Shown: positions 1 through 8,999, numbered from the stretch's first letter. The stretch: 64,000 bases of DNA from Archangium minus (GCF_044360475.1 NZ_CP043494.1:10478001-10542000), one strand, 5' to 3'. Numbers and translations are program-made. Notes: generated from the letters alone by a model not told the origin.

Positions 1-1044
1 GCGGAACCCGTCCACGTGCATCTCCTCCACCCAGTAGCGCAGGCTGTCCACGACGAGCCGCGCCGTCTGCGGGTTGGAGACGTTGAGGCTGTTACCGCAG
101 CCGGTGAAGTCCAGGTAGTAGCGCGCATCCGGCATCAGCCAGTAGTAGGTGGCGTTGTCGATGCCCTTGAGCGACAGCGTGGGCCCCAGGTGGTTGCCCT
201 CGCACGAGTGGTTGTAGACGACGTCGAGGATGACCTCGATGCCGGCCGCGTGCAGGGCCTTCACCATCCCCTTGAACTCGTTGACGGCGGCGCCCGGGGT
301 GCGGCGGCTGGCGTAGTGCTGCTCGGGCGCGAAGTAGCAGAGGGTGTTGTAGCCCCAGTAGTTGGAGAGGCCCTTCTCCCCCAGGAAGGAGTCGTCGGCG
401 AACTCGTGCACCGGCAGCAGCTCCACCGCGGTGACGCCCAGCTTGAGCAGGTGCTCGATGACGGCCGGGTGAGCGAGCCCCGCGTAGGTGCCACGCTGAT
501 GCTCGGGCACCTTCGGGTGGCGCATGGTGAGGCCCTTCACGTGGGCCTCGTAGATGACCGTCTTGCGCCAGGGCACGTCCGGGCGGCGGTCGTTGCCCCA
601 GTCGAAGTAGTCGCTCACCACCACGCACTTGGGCATGCCCGCGGCGCTGTCGCGCTCGTCACGCATGAGGTCCTGCTTCTCGTGCCCGAGCGGGTAGCCG
701 AAAACGGGCTGGGACCAATCCACCACACCGTGAAGCGCCTTGGCATAGGGGTCCACCAGCAGCTTGTGCGGGTTGCAGCGGTTGCCCTTCTGCGGCTCAT
801 AGGGGCCGTGGACACGCAGGCCGTAGAGCGTGCCCGGCTCCAGTCCCGGGACGTAGCCATGCCACGTGCAGTCCGTCACCGCGGGCAGCTCGAACCGGTC
901 CATCTCCTTCGAGGGGTCCTGAGGATCGAAGAGGCACACCTCGACGCGGGTAGCGGCTTGCGAGAAGACCGCGAAGTTCACCCCTGTACCGTCGAACGTC
1001 GCGCCCCGTGGGTACGGCTTTCCCGGCCATACTTCCCTGGTCAT
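1..1044 (-). CDS. glgX: Glycogen debranching enzyme GlgX, 3' part beyond window
   Basis: Isoamylase-type alpha-1,6-glucosidase of glycogen breakdown (GH13), acting in the cytoplasm on limit dextrins. The frame opens at an ATG on the complement of 1042-1044 with MTREVWPGKPYPRGATFDG, the usual GlgX start, and stays open to the window edge (348 codons seen of roughly 700). An N-terminal CBM48-like region is followed by the GH13 barrel. Conserved region I (DVVYNH) lies near residue 273 and the window cuts the gene just at the start of region II (DGFR). There is no stop in the window, so an ORF search requiring one would miss it. glgA lies 9.4 kb away on the same strand, so glycogen genes are near but not in one operon. 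The long open frame on the opposite strand here is a shadow. Confidence 0.95.
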   Translation of the reverse strand, partial: MTREVWPGKPYPRGATFDGTGVNFAVFSQAATRVEVCLFDPQDPSKEMDRFELPAVTDCTWHGYVPGLEPGTLYGLRVHGPYEPQKGNRCNPHKLLVDPYAKALHGVVDWSQPVFGYPLGHEKQDLMRDERDSAAGMPKCVVVSDYFDWGNDRRPDVPWRKTVIYEAHVKGLTMRHPKVPEHQRGTYAGLAHPAVIEHLLKLGVTAVELLPVHEFADDSFLGEKGLSNYWGYNTLCYFAPEQHYASRRTPGAAVNEFKGMVKALHAAGIEVILDVVYNHSCEGNHLGPTLSLKGIDNATYYWLMPDARYYLDFTGCGNSLNVSNPQTARLVVDSLRYWVEEMHVDGFR

Positions 1045-1262
1045 ACGCGTCGGAATCCTTTCAAACCGAATACCCACCAAATCTGGATGTGATGGCACAG
1101 GACCGCACGCTCCGTCCGACCCGGGACAGAGCGAACGTCCACCACCCATCAGGAGATAAGGCCCGCCGTGCGGTTCCGCACGGATGGGACTCCAGGCCAA
1201 TGACCTCCATCCGGAGGCCTGACCAACGTGCGCCCCCGCTTTCCAACAAAGGGAGCACACAC

Positions 1263-2048
1263 ATGAAGCGCACGATTCAGGGGTTCCTCGTCGCTGGCAC
1301 GCTGGTCATCGGTGGTTCCGCGCTCGCGCAGCAGGCGGGCAAGGCGGAGGGCAGCAAGAAGGGGACGGCCGAGCTCCGCGGTTTCGTGGTGCCCACCGAC
1401 GAGAAGGCCTTCCTCGAGCGGCTGCACTACACCAACCAGCTGGAGATCAAGCTGGGCCAGCTCGCTCAGCAGAACTCCACCAACCCGGACGTGCGGGCAT
1501 TTGGTGAGAGCATGGTGCGCGAGCACACCGATGCCGACCAGAAGCTGATGAGCATGGCGCAGAGCCGGGGCCTGAAGCTCTCCGACACGCCCAAGCCGCT
1601 CAACGACATGGAGAAGAAGATGATCGCGGCCGACAAGGCCGTCATGGAGGAGCTCCAGGCGCTCAAGGGCGATGCGTTCGACTCCTGTTACATCGCCGGC
1701 CAGGTGGGGGACCACGACGCCACGCTCGGCAAGCTGATGGCCGGCCGGCAGGCGCTCACCGGCAACGCCCAGCTCACCTCGATGATGGATGAGCTGTCCC
1801 AGCACATCGTCCAGCACCGCCAGCAGGCGTACTCGGTGCTCGGCAAGCTGGGCCAGGCCATGACGACAGGCGTCGGCGGAGCGGGCAACCAGGGCACCAG
1901 CCCCGCGGGCTCCCCGAATGGCAACATGGGCACGACCCCGGGCAGCGGCGCCACGGACAAGGGGAACACGGGCCCGGGCAGGACCGGCACCGGTAGCCCC
2001 ACGGGCGCGAGCGGCAGCACCGGCACCAGCACGCAGCCCGCGAGGTAG
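1263..2048 (+). CDS. DUF4142 domain secreted protein
   Basis: 261-residue exported protein. The chosen ATG begins MKRTIQGFLVAGTLVIGGSALA, a clear Sec signal peptide, preceded by an AGGGAG ribosome site; the frame is open further upstream but that part is not protein-like. Residues about 45-185 form the helical DUF4142 domain (ferritin-like predicted fold, function unknown, common in soil bacteria), with the typical features 'FLERLHYTNQLEIKLGQLA' and 'FGESMVREHTDADQKL'. The last 55 residues are a low-complexity Gly/Thr/Pro/Ser tail, probably disordered. It is divergent from glgX with about 218 bases between, which must carry both promoters. Likely periplasmic or secreted; no enzymatic role can be assigned. 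Confidence 0.85.
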   Translation: MKRTIQGFLVAGTLVIGGSALAQQAGKAEGSKKGTAELRGFVVPTDEKAFLERLHYTNQLEIKLGQLAQQNSTNPDVRAFGESMVREHTDADQKLMSMAQSRGLKLSDTPKPLNDMEKKMIAADKAVMEELQALKGDAFDSCYIAGQVGDHDATLGKLMAGRQALTGNAQLTSMMDELSQHIVQHRQQAYSVLGKLGQAMTTGVGGAGNQGTSPAGSPNGNMGTTPGSGATDKGNTGPGRTGTGSPTGASGSTGTSTQPAR

Positions 2049-2059
2049 CTCACAGGAAG

Positions 2060-2608
2060 TCAGAGCACGGACGGGGCTGGCCGCAGGTGGCTGTAGGCAA
2101 TGTCGGCCAGCTCGTCGAAGGTGGGCGTACGCCAGGGGAGTGACCGCTTCACGCGGCGCTCCTCGGCCCAGGCCATGAAGGTCTCGAGCTGCTCGGGGCT
2201 GGGCGACACGCGAGGCCGCGCGCGCTTGGCCAGCGAGAGCGCGTCCAGCGGTGCATGGCCGAGGTCCACCAGCACGCAGAGGGCCAACAGCGCGCTGCGG
2301 CCAATTCCGTGCTCGCAGTGGATATAGACCTTGTTTCCCCGCGACAGGTGGCCGTTCACCCACTGCACGCCCTGCTCGAGCATGTGCCGGCTGATGGAGC
2401 ACAGGTCCTCGGTGGGCAGGTGCAGCAGGGAGATGCCGTGCTCGCGCAGGACCCGCTCGTCATCACAGGCCTCGCGGCGCACGTCGACGACGTGACGGAT
2501 GGAGAGACTCCGGGCCAGGTGCTCCGCGGCCTCGATGGGGAAGCGGCCCCCCACGGCCAGCTCGGGTGTCACCCAGTCCAGATTCAATGACCAGCCGTGT
2601 TGACGCAT
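2060..2608 (-). CDS. Dual-specificity / tyrosine protein phosphatase
   Basis: 182-residue cytoplasmic phosphatase of the cysteine-dependent (DSP/PTP) class. The P-loop signature C-x5-R appears as HCEHGIGRS with the nucleophile near Cys98 and Arg104; a 'PTED' stretch near residue 66 could supply the general acid. The start MRQHGWSLNLDWVT is preferred because the fold begins right after it; the frame extends 18 codons further upstream without recognisable sequence. It is convergent with the DUF4142 gene (11 bases between stops). Myxobacteria have many Ser/Thr and Tyr kinases, so a phosphoprotein substrate is plausible, but phospholipid or RNA substrates are also known in this superfamily. Confidence 0.85.
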   Translation of the reverse strand: MRQHGWSLNLDWVTPELAVGGRFPIEAAEHLARSLSIRHVVDVRREACDDERVLREHGISLLHLPTEDLCSISRHMLEQGVQWVNGHLSRGNKVYIHCEHGIGRSALLALCVLVDLGHAPLDALSLAKRARPRVSPSPEQLETFMAWAEERRVKRSLPWRTPTFDELADIAYSHLRPAPSVL

Positions 2609-2785
2609 CCGTGCGCCCCTCCCCTGCCCTCGACTCTTGGGCCCGTGCGCTACCGTGGACAAAGCTAGTCACCCGACCTGCCGTGCGGACCGAGTACCGC
2701 GGTACGATGACAACTCGCCTGCCTGGTCGAGTTGCCTTCCCGGGCAGCACCTCAAGGTGATAGGTTCGTTGGCTCACAAAACGCC

Positions 2786-3244
2786 ATGAAATCCGCTGAC
2801 CGCTCATCCCGGCGCGAAGGACAGCGCGCCCGATGGACGGCCCAGGGAGGCACGGTTTGCGCCGTGCTCCTGGCCGTGTGGGTCGGCGTGTGCTCGCTGA
2901 GCGTCTGGAGCATCCAGCACGCGGGGGCCCGATGGGTGCCCGTCGCGCCGAAGCCGCAGAGCAAGAGTTCCGTCTCTGCCCATCTGCCCGGGCGACAGGA
3001 AAAGCTGGTCGGTGTCCGTGAGCCCTCGGCCCAAGGCCAATGGGAGCTCCCGCGTCCCACCAGCAAGCCGCCGCTCCACCCACGCCTCGATTCGCGACTC
3101 GGCCCCGCGCTGAAGCCGAATTCCCGGCTCGAGGCACGCGTGAGGGCGCACCTCTCGTGCGTCGTGCCCGCGAGCCATGGCCGTCTGGCGGATCGGCCCG
3201 TGGTCGCGAACTGTCCCGCGCAAGGACCTCCGCGGACCGAGTGA
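2786..3244 (+). CDS. Hypothetical membrane-anchored protein
   Basis: 152-residue protein not recognised. Start MKSADRSSRREGQRARW gives a basic N-terminus, then one hydrophobic segment at about 23-45 (GTVCAVLLAVWVGVCSLSVW) followed by a Pro/Arg/Ser-rich tail, so a single-pass or uncleaved signal-anchor protein with the bulk outside is the likely topology. Two cysteines near the C-terminus could pair. No good ribosome site is evident and the tail is low in secondary structure, so this could also be a chance open frame in GC-rich DNA; the hydrophobic segment after a basic N-terminus is the main argument for it. Confidence 0.45.
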   Translation: MKSADRSSRREGQRARWTAQGGTVCAVLLAVWVGVCSLSVWSIQHAGARWVPVAPKPQSKSSVSAHLPGRQEKLVGVREPSAQGQWELPRPTSKPPLHPRLDSRLGPALKPNSRLEARVRAHLSCVVPASHGRLADRPVVANCPAQGPPRTE

Positions 3245-3361
3245 CGTTGCGTCTCTAGAACGAGAACCGCGCGACCGCGAAGCACCGCTTCGAACGCGAC
3301 ACGTCCGGCCGCGCACCATCACGTCATCTCTTCACCCGCTGCGTCAGTCCCACTGGCGCGC

Positions 3362-3529
3362 GTGAGGTCTGCTTTGCACAAGAATCAAGACGCCTCGACT
3401 CCTCCGCTCCCGGCGGAGCCCGCAGTGAATACCGAGCTGCCCCAGTGGCAGGTGACGAAGCTCATCCTGGCCATGCTCGTCTGCGCGCTCATCGTCGGCG
3501 CGGCCATCGCATACGAGAAGTTCGGCTGA
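3362..3529 (+). CDS. Small single-pass membrane protein (55 aa)
   Basis: Short gene with a GTG start. The product has a polar N-terminal half, then LPQWQVTKLILAMLVCALIVGAAIAYEKFG: one transmembrane helix of about 18-20 residues ending in a charged stop. A strong inverted repeat follows the stop, consistent with a real transcript end. The size and layout resemble small accessory subunits of membrane complexes, but no family is recognised. The KefB-type antiporter gene begins about 120 bases downstream, beyond the hairpin, so co-function is only a guess. Confidence 0.5.
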   Translation: MRSALHKNQDASTPPLPAEPAVNTELPQWQVTKLILAMLVCALIVGAAIAYEKFG

Positions 3530-3564
3530 CAGGCAGGGCGAGCGCAGCCCACCCCGTCCGCTCA

Positions 3565-3596
3565 GGGTCCACCCACGTACAGCGCTGGGTGGACCC
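3565..3596 (+). terminator. Perfect 11-bp hairpin after small membrane gene
   Basis: GGGTCCACCCA at 3565-3575 pairs perfectly with TGGGTGGACCC at 3586-3596 across a 10-base loop, 36 bases after the stop of the small membrane gene and before the antiporter start. There is no T-run, which is common in high-GC genomes, so intrinsic termination or RNA 3'-end protection is inferred only from position and stem strength. Confidence 0.5.
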
Positions 3597-3647
3597 GGCA
3601 GTTCCCTTCCTCCCATCCGTTCCCCTCACAGGGAGAGTGATTCAGCG

Positions 3648-5732
3648 ATGCACAATGCACACGACTTCCTCCTGGCCCTAGCAATGGTCCTCTGCGTCGC
3701 TGCGGTGACGTCCGTGGTCTTCCAACGACTGCGGCAACCCGTTGTGCTCGGGTACATCATCGCGGGGCTCATCATCGGGCCCCACGTTCCCATCCCCCTC
3801 GTCGCGGACGCCGCCATCGTCCACACGCTGTCGGAGCTGGGCGTCATCCTCCTCATGTTCTCGCTCGGGCTGGAGTTCAGCCTGCGCAAGCTGGTGCAGG
3901 TGGGGCCCACCGCGGGGCTCACCGCCGTCATTCAGTGCAGCCTGATGATCTGGCTCGGCTTCGTCGTGGGCCGGGCCTTCGGCTGGACACCGCTCGAGAG
4001 CATCTTCACGGGCGCCATCATCGCCATCTCCAGCACGACCATCATCGCCAAGGCCTTCGACGAGCAGAACATTCACGGCAAGCTGCGGGAGATCGTCGTC
4101 GGCGTGCTCATCGTCGAGGACCTCATCGCCATCCTGTTGATGGCGACCCTCACGGCCATCTCCACCGGCGCGGGGCTCTCGGCGGGGCAGTTGACCCTCA
4201 CCGTCGGCCGGCTGGCCCTGTTCCTGGCGGGGCTCATTGGCATAGGGCTGCTGGTCATCCCTCGCACCGTGCGCGCCATCCATCGCCTCCAGCGCCCGGA
4301 GACACTGCTGGTGGCGAGCGTCGGCATCTGCTTCGCCATCGCGCTGCTCGCGCAGTCCTTCGGTTACTCGGTGGCGCTCGGCGCGTTCCTGGCAGGCTCG
4401 CTCGTGGCCGAGTCCGGCAAGGAGAAGGACGTCGAGCACCTCGTCCAACCGGTGCGCGACGTGTTCGCCGCCATCTTCTTCGTCTCGGTGGGCATGATCA
4501 TCGACCCGGCGCTCATCGCCCAGCACTGGGTGGCCGTGCTCGTGCTGACCGTGGTGGTCATCCTCGGCAAGCTCGTGGGAGTGGGCCTGGGCGTGTTCCT
4601 CACCGGCAGCGGGACGCGCACGGCGATCCAGTCGGGCATGAGCCTGGCGCAGATCGGCGAGTTCTCCTTCATCATCGCCGGCCTGGGCCTGTCGCTGAAC
4701 GCCACGGGGCAGTTCATCTATCCCATCGCCGTGGCCGTGTCCGCGATCACCACCCTCACCACGCCCTTCCTCATCCGCGCCTCGGGTCCGGTTGCCAACC
4801 TGGTGGACCGCAAGCTGCCCAAGCCGCTCCAGACCTTCGCGGCCCTCTATGGGAGCTGGGTGGAGGAGCTCCGCTCCGCGCCGCCCCGGCAGACCGCCGG
4901 CGCGAAGATCCGCCGGAAGATCCGCCTCCTGCTGCTCGATGCGGCCCTGCTCGCGGCGATCATCATCGGGACCTCCGTGCGACTCGACAGGATGGCGGCG
5001 GCTGTCGAGAGTTGGATTGGACTGGACGCCCCGGTGGCGAGGATGCTCGTCATCGGGCTGGCCTCCGCCCTCGCGGCTCCGTTCTGCGTGGGTGTTGTCC
5101 AGGTGGCCCGGGCCTTGGGGACGCTGCTCGCGGAGACGGCCTTTCCGGCGGCGGAGGGACGGCTGGACAGGGCCGCCGCGCCACGCCGCGCGCTCGTCGT
5201 GACGCTCCAACTGGCGAGCGTCCTCATCGTGGGCGCCCCCCTCGTCGCCGTGACCCAGCCCTTCCTGCCGGGCGTCCTCGGCGCGGCCGTGCTGCTCGTC
5301 CTGCTCGTCGTGCTCAGCGTGGCGTTCTGGCGCAGCGCCACCAACCTCCAGGGGCATGTCCGCGCGGGCTCACAGGTCATCGTCGCGGCACTCGCGGCCC
5401 AGTCCCACCAGGACAAGAGCGAGGCGCACCACGGCAAGGACCTGAAGACCGTTCACGCCATCCTCCCCGGGCTCGGCGAGCCGACCCCCGTCCGGCTCGA
5501 GACCTCCAGCCCGGCCGTGGGACGGACGCTCGCGGAGCTGAACCTGCGCGGGATGACGGGCGCCACGGTGCTCGCCATCCGACGCGGAGAGGAACAGGTG
5601 GTCGTTCCCACCGCGAACGAGATGCTGCGAGCGGGAGACGTCCTCGCGCTGGCCGGCACGCACGAGGCCATCGACGCGGCCAGGGCCGTGCTCGACGGGA
5701 GCCCCCCGCCCGAACAGGCAGCGCCCGCCTGA
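3648..5732 (+). CDS. KefB-type cation:proton antiporter (CPA2) with RCK_C domain
   Basis: 694-residue inner-membrane monovalent cation/H+ antiporter. Residues 1-390 form the CPA2 exchanger core of about 12 helices, with the signatures 'GYIIAGLIIGP', 'LGLEFSLRKL', 'SSTTIIAKAF' and 'GEFSFIIAGLG'. Unusually, the cytoplasmic Rossmann TrkA-N domain of Kef proteins is missing: after residue 420 come three or four more hydrophobic segments (about 428-560) and then a single RCK_C/TrkA_C ligand-binding domain at about 605-690 (PAVGRTLAELNLRG...AGDVLALAG). This looks like a CPA2 subfamily gated by a small ligand rather than by NAD or glutathione. The ATG at 3648 is the first in frame; the next gene is convergent one base away. 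Confidence 0.9.
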   Translation: MHNAHDFLLALAMVLCVAAVTSVVFQRLRQPVVLGYIIAGLIIGPHVPIPLVADAAIVHTLSELGVILLMFSLGLEFSLRKLVQVGPTAGLTAVIQCSLMIWLGFVVGRAFGWTPLESIFTGAIIAISSTTIIAKAFDEQNIHGKLREIVVGVLIVEDLIAILLMATLTAISTGAGLSAGQLTLTVGRLALFLAGLIGIGLLVIPRTVRAIHRLQRPETLLVASVGICFAIALLAQSFGYSVALGAFLAGSLVAESGKEKDVEHLVQPVRDVFAAIFFVSVGMIIDPALIAQHWVAVLVLTVVVILGKLVGVGLGVFLTGSGTRTAIQSGMSLAQIGEFSFIIAGLGLSLNATGQFIYPIAVAVSAITTLTTPFLIRASGPVANLVDRKLPKPLQTFAALYGSWVEELRSAPPRQTAGAKIRRKIRLLLLDAALLAAIIIGTSVRLDRMAAAVESWIGLDAPVARMLVIGLASALAAPFCVGVVQVARALGTLLAETAFPAAEGRLDRAAAPRRALVVTLQLASVLIVGAPLVAVTQPFLPGVLGAAVLLVLLVVLSVAFWRSATNLQGHVRAGSQVIVAALAAQSHQDKSEAHHGKDLKTVHAILPGLGEPTPVRLETSSPAVGRTLAELNLRGMTGATVLAIRRGEEQVVVPTANEMLRAGDVLALAGTHEAIDAARAVLDGSPPPEQAAPA

Positions 5733-5733
5733 C

Positions 5734-6480
5734 TCAGCGCCCGGCGTCGGAGGGAGTGCCAGCGTCGGGGGGCGTCGGCCGCTCCACGGTGACGCGGTCC
5801 TCGAGCGGCACGCGTCCCAGGGACTGGCGGAACAGCTCCCACAGCGCCTGGCGATGGCCTTCCGGCGTGGTGGTGCCCTCCAGCACCAGCCCCGCCCCGC
5901 GATAGCTTGCGCTGAGGCCCTGGCCCTTCAGCGTGGGCGACAGGGTGGTGAGCTGCTCCTGCAGCAGGGGCAGCTCGAAGGTCAGCTCCAGCTCGCGCGC
6001 GAGGTAAGCATCCGTCTTCAGCAACGCGCGCAGGGCCTCGCGGCAGCGCGCGTTCTTCACCTCGGCCGTCAGCGTGCGCACGGAGCCCTCGGTGGCCTTC
6101 AGCCCCGGACAGGCCTTGCGCGCCGCGGCCAGCAGCTCCGTGGAGGACTCGGGCTCGGGAGGCCGGCCCGGCGCGCCCACCGCCAGCCGCCACACCGCGA
6201 ACTTCCCCTCCGCGTACAGCAGCAGCAGCGTGCGCCCTGGCTTCACCCCCGTGAGCAGCAGCTCGTTGCTCCCCGCGAGCACCTCTGCCGTGGCAATGGA
6301 CGGATCCTCGACATCCACCCACTCCACCGCGCTCAGCTTATGGAAGCGTTCCTTGCCCGCCTCCAGGGACACCGACAAGTCCACCGGCCAGGCGGCGGCA
6401 GGGGGAGCAAGCAGGCTCAGCAGGAGCGCGGCCAACGGGACGAACAGGGGGAAGCGGCTCACTGGTGGACGGATCCCCAT
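5734..6480 (-). CDS. Secreted protein with pilus-formation N-terminal domain
   Basis: 248-residue exported protein. The start MGIRPPVSRFPLFVPLAALL begins a signal peptide ending near APPAAAW. Residues about 33-100 (LSVSLEAGKERFHKL...LLLTGVKPGRTLLLLYAEG) match the beta-rich N-terminal domain shared by CpaC/RcpA and type III secretin-like proteins (T2SS/T3SS pilus N region). The rest is Leu/Arg-rich with a BON-like pattern and a Pro/Asp tail. No secretin or other pilus genes are adjacent, so a role in secretion is inferred from the domain only. It is divergent from the CNNM transporter gene, with 58 bases between the two starts. Confidence 0.7.
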   Translation of the reverse strand: MGIRPPVSRFPLFVPLAALLLSLLAPPAAAWPVDLSVSLEAGKERFHKLSAVEWVDVEDPSIATAEVLAGSNELLLTGVKPGRTLLLLYAEGKFAVWRLAVGAPGRPPEPESSTELLAAARKACPGLKATEGSVRTLTAEVKNARCREALRALLKTDAYLARELELTFELPLLQEQLTTLSPTLKGQGLSASYRGAGLVLEGTTTPEGHRQALWELFRQSLGRVPLEDRVTVERPTPPDAGTPSDAGR

Positions 6481-6538
6481 CCAGACCCTCTCGGAAAGTG
6501 TGCGAGTCCTCTTACCACGGGGTATGTAGAGAAACCCT

Positions 6539-7888
6539 ATGCCTACCTGGGTCCTCTGGACCGCCTGCCTGGCCCTCGTTGTCCTCCGGGGCTTCATCGC
6601 CGCCGCCGAGTCCGCTCTCTATGGGACCTCTGATCTGCGCGCGCAGGAGTTGGCGCAGTCCCAACCCGGCGCGGGCGGCCGTGTGCTCCGCCACAAGACG
6701 GAGCGCGAGGCCACCGCCACCGCCCTGCGTGTGGGCATGGTCCTCAGTGGTTTCCTCGCCGCCGCCATTGGTTCCTTCGTTCCGCCCCAGCTGCTCGACT
6801 TCACCCGCTGGGGCGAGTCCGCCTGGCTGGACGTGGCCACCGTGCTCGCGGGCGCCCTTCTGGTGGGCGTGCTCGCCACCCTCATCGAGGTGACGATGCG
6901 GGGTCTGGCCAACGCGGGCGCCGAGCGCTGGGCGCTGCGCCTGTCCTGGCTCGTCTCGCTGCTCGTCTTCTTCTTCTATCCGCCCATGCGCCTGCTCATG
7001 GGTCCCATCAACCTCGTGGCCCGTGGCTTCGGCCGCACCCTGCGCTTCGAGCCTCCGCCTCCGCCCCTCGAGGAGCTGGAGAAGCTGCTCGCCGCCCAGG
7101 CGGCCAAGGAGGAGGTGGACCAGAGCGCGCCCCAGCTCATCCGCTCCATCTTCGAGCTGTCCGATAAGCGCTGCCGTGACGTGATGGTGCCTCGCACCGA
7201 GGTGGTGTGCGTGGACATCTCCACCCCGTCCGACGAGGTGCTGCGCCTGCTGGCGGAGGAGAACCACTCGCGCATCCCCGTCTACCGGGACGACGTGGAC
7301 CACATCCTCGGTGTCCTCCATGCGCGCGACCTGATTCCGCTGCTCCAGCACCCCGAGCTCATCGTCCTGCAGGACACCATCCGGCCCGCCCACTTCGTGC
7401 CGTGGCTCAAGCCCATTGGAGATCTGCTGCGCGAGATGCAGCGCAAGAAGATCCACATGGCCATCGTCGTGGACGAGTACGGCGGCTTCATGGGGATCGT
7501 CACGCTGGAGGACATCCTCCGGGAGATTGTCGGCGACATCGGCGACGAGTTCGAAGTGGAGGAGAAGCAGGTCGAGAAGCAGCAGGACGGCAGCTTCCTG
7601 GTGGACGCGGCCATGGAGGTGGAGCAATTCACCCAGACGTTCGGCTTCGAGCTGCCAGAAGGCGACTTCGACACCCTGGGCGGCTTCCTGTCATCGCTGG
7701 CCGGCCACCTGCCGGACGTGGGCGAGCGCTTCGTCTACGACGGCTGGGCCTTCACTGTTCACGCCAAGGAAGGCGCGCGCATCGACCGCGTGCGGATGAC
7801 GAAGCTCAAGACGACCACCAAGGAGTCCACGCCTCCCAAGGAGAGCTCGGGCACCAAGGAGGCCGCGAGCCAGGAGATCAAGGCCTGA
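6539..7888 (+). CDS. CNNM/CorC (HlyC) family transporter-associated protein
   Basis: 449-residue inner-membrane protein of the CNNM/UPF0053 family, linked in bacteria to Mg2+/Co2+ export and resistance. Domain order is standard: DUF21 membrane domain with 3-4 helices (about 1-150), paired CBS domains (about 205-330; 'RDVMVPRTEVVCVDI', 'IVVDEYGGFMGIVTLEDILREIVGDI'), then a CorC_HlyC domain (about 345-420; 'GDFDTLGGFLSSLAGHLP...GWAFTV'). A Lys/Thr/Ser-rich tail ends the protein. CBS domains of this family bind adenosine nucleotides and Mg2+. The length is normal and no defect is seen. Confidence 0.9.
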   Translation: MPTWVLWTACLALVVLRGFIAAAESALYGTSDLRAQELAQSQPGAGGRVLRHKTEREATATALRVGMVLSGFLAAAIGSFVPPQLLDFTRWGESAWLDVATVLAGALLVGVLATLIEVTMRGLANAGAERWALRLSWLVSLLVFFFYPPMRLLMGPINLVARGFGRTLRFEPPPPPLEELEKLLAAQAAKEEVDQSAPQLIRSIFELSDKRCRDVMVPRTEVVCVDISTPSDEVLRLLAEENHSRIPVYRDDVDHILGVLHARDLIPLLQHPELIVLQDTIRPAHFVPWLKPIGDLLREMQRKKIHMAIVVDEYGGFMGIVTLEDILREIVGDIGDEFEVEEKQVEKQQDGSFLVDAAMEVEQFTQTFGFELPEGDFDTLGGFLSSLAGHLPDVGERFVYDGWAFTVHAKEGARIDRVRMTKLKTTTKESTPPKESSGTKEAASQEIKA

Positions 7889-7921
7889 GCGCGTAGTGAA
7901 CGCCCAGACCCGCGCCGAGAC

Positions 7922-8737
7922 TCAGCGTTGGCCTCCGCGTAACCGCTCCAGCTCGGCGAGTGCCTCAGCCAGCTTGCGTTCGGACTCCTCGCGGCGGTGC
8001 GCTTCCTCCGCGAGCCGTTGCTCCAGCTCCGCCCGCACCTGGGCTTCCTCGGTACGGTGGGCCTCCGCCTCGCCTACCATCCGCTCGAGCGTGGCGATCA
8101 TCTCCTCCGACTCGGGCAGCGGCGCCCGGCCAAGATAGAAGCGCAGTCGCTCACCCTCCAACTGCAGCTCCAACCCGAGCACCTCGGACGTGTAGAAGCC
8201 CTGCTGCGGCACGATGGGCTGATAGACACGCCGCCCCTCACCGACCAGCCGCCAGCCGGTCAGCTTCAGCCGACCCCGATCGAAGAGGAAGTACTCGCGG
8301 ATGCCGAGCCGGGCGAAGCGCTCCACGTTCCGCTCCAGATCCTTGCGCCGTTCGCCCGCGACGTGGATCTCCAAGGCGAAGTCGAGCCCCTTTCCCTCGG
8401 CGCTCACCACCCAGCGCATGCGCGAGTGCGGCTCCACGTCCATCACGGCAATGACGTCGGGAGCGAACATGCGCTCGCCGGGGTAGTACACGGGGAGCTC
8501 ACAGGCCAGGTACACCTTGCGCCCGACTCGGGAGAAGAAGCCTCCCAGCACCTCACGGGCGCGCACCTTGGCCTCGAAATGCGCGTCTCCTTCAGGCGGA
8601 TTGGCCTCGGAGACCGGGAATTCGGACGGAAGGCTGGCGATGACGTGCGCGCGCTCCTCGGGCGTGAGCCGGTCCCAGACTTCCTGGGGCGGCGCACGCG
8701 GATCATCAGGATCGACACGGTAGGAATCAGCGCTCAT
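7922..8737 (-). CDS. Uma2-family (DUF820) putative endonuclease
   Basis: 271-residue protein of the Uma2 family (PD-(D/E)XK nuclease-like fold), abundant in cyanobacteria and myxobacteria but of unproven function. The core lies at about 55-200: 'ELPVYYPGERMFAPDVIAV' and 'KGLDFALEIHV' supply the Asp and Glu positions of the fold, followed by 'RLGIREYFLFD'. The last 65 residues are a Glu/Arg-rich coiled coil (EEMIATLERMVGEAEAHRTE onward), typical of the longer members. The start MSADSYRVDPDDPR is preferred; upstream codons are compositionally non-coding. Convergent with the CNNM gene. Confidence 0.85.
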   Translation of the reverse strand: MSADSYRVDPDDPRAPPQEVWDRLTPEERAHVIASLPSEFPVSEANPPEGDAHFEAKVRAREVLGGFFSRVGRKVYLACELPVYYPGERMFAPDVIAVMDVEPHSRMRWVVSAEGKGLDFALEIHVAGERRKDLERNVERFARLGIREYFLFDRGRLKLTGWRLVGEGRRVYQPIVPQQGFYTSEVLGLELQLEGERLRFYLGRAPLPESEEMIATLERMVGEAEAHRTEEAQVRAELEQRLAEEAHRREESERKLAEALAELERLRGGQR

Positions 8738-8999
8738 GGTGCCGGTAGACACACTAAGTCCCTCCCAGGAAGTGGACCAAGCGAGGGCAGGGAAGAAGCG
8801 TCGGGCAGGAGGCGTCTGTCCGGCGTCCTTCCGGGCGCCGCCTCGTCCCCGTCCTCCCCCAGTCCACCAACGGGACTGGCATGCCCTCACGCCCGTGCCT
8901 TACCTCGGACATAGGGCCATGAAACGTGACTTTACCCGTCAGGTCAAGGCCTGTGGCTCCGGGGGAACATGCCCGTATCTGCTTCCCTGAAGGCGCGCC

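Noticed and set aside
16..1092. 358-codon forward open frame at the left edge
   Set aside because: It is antisense to glgX, which has full motif support on the other strand.
1093..1110. TGGCAC sequence upstream of the DUF4142 gene as a sigma-54 promoter
   Set aside because: The -12 part deviates (CGCA in place of TTGC) and spacing is uncertain; chance match likely in GC-rich DNA.
3678..5357. 559-codon open frame opposite the antiporter
   Set aside because: Asp/Glu/Gly/His/Arg-rich shadow of hydrophobic codons; the antiporter has clear family motifs.
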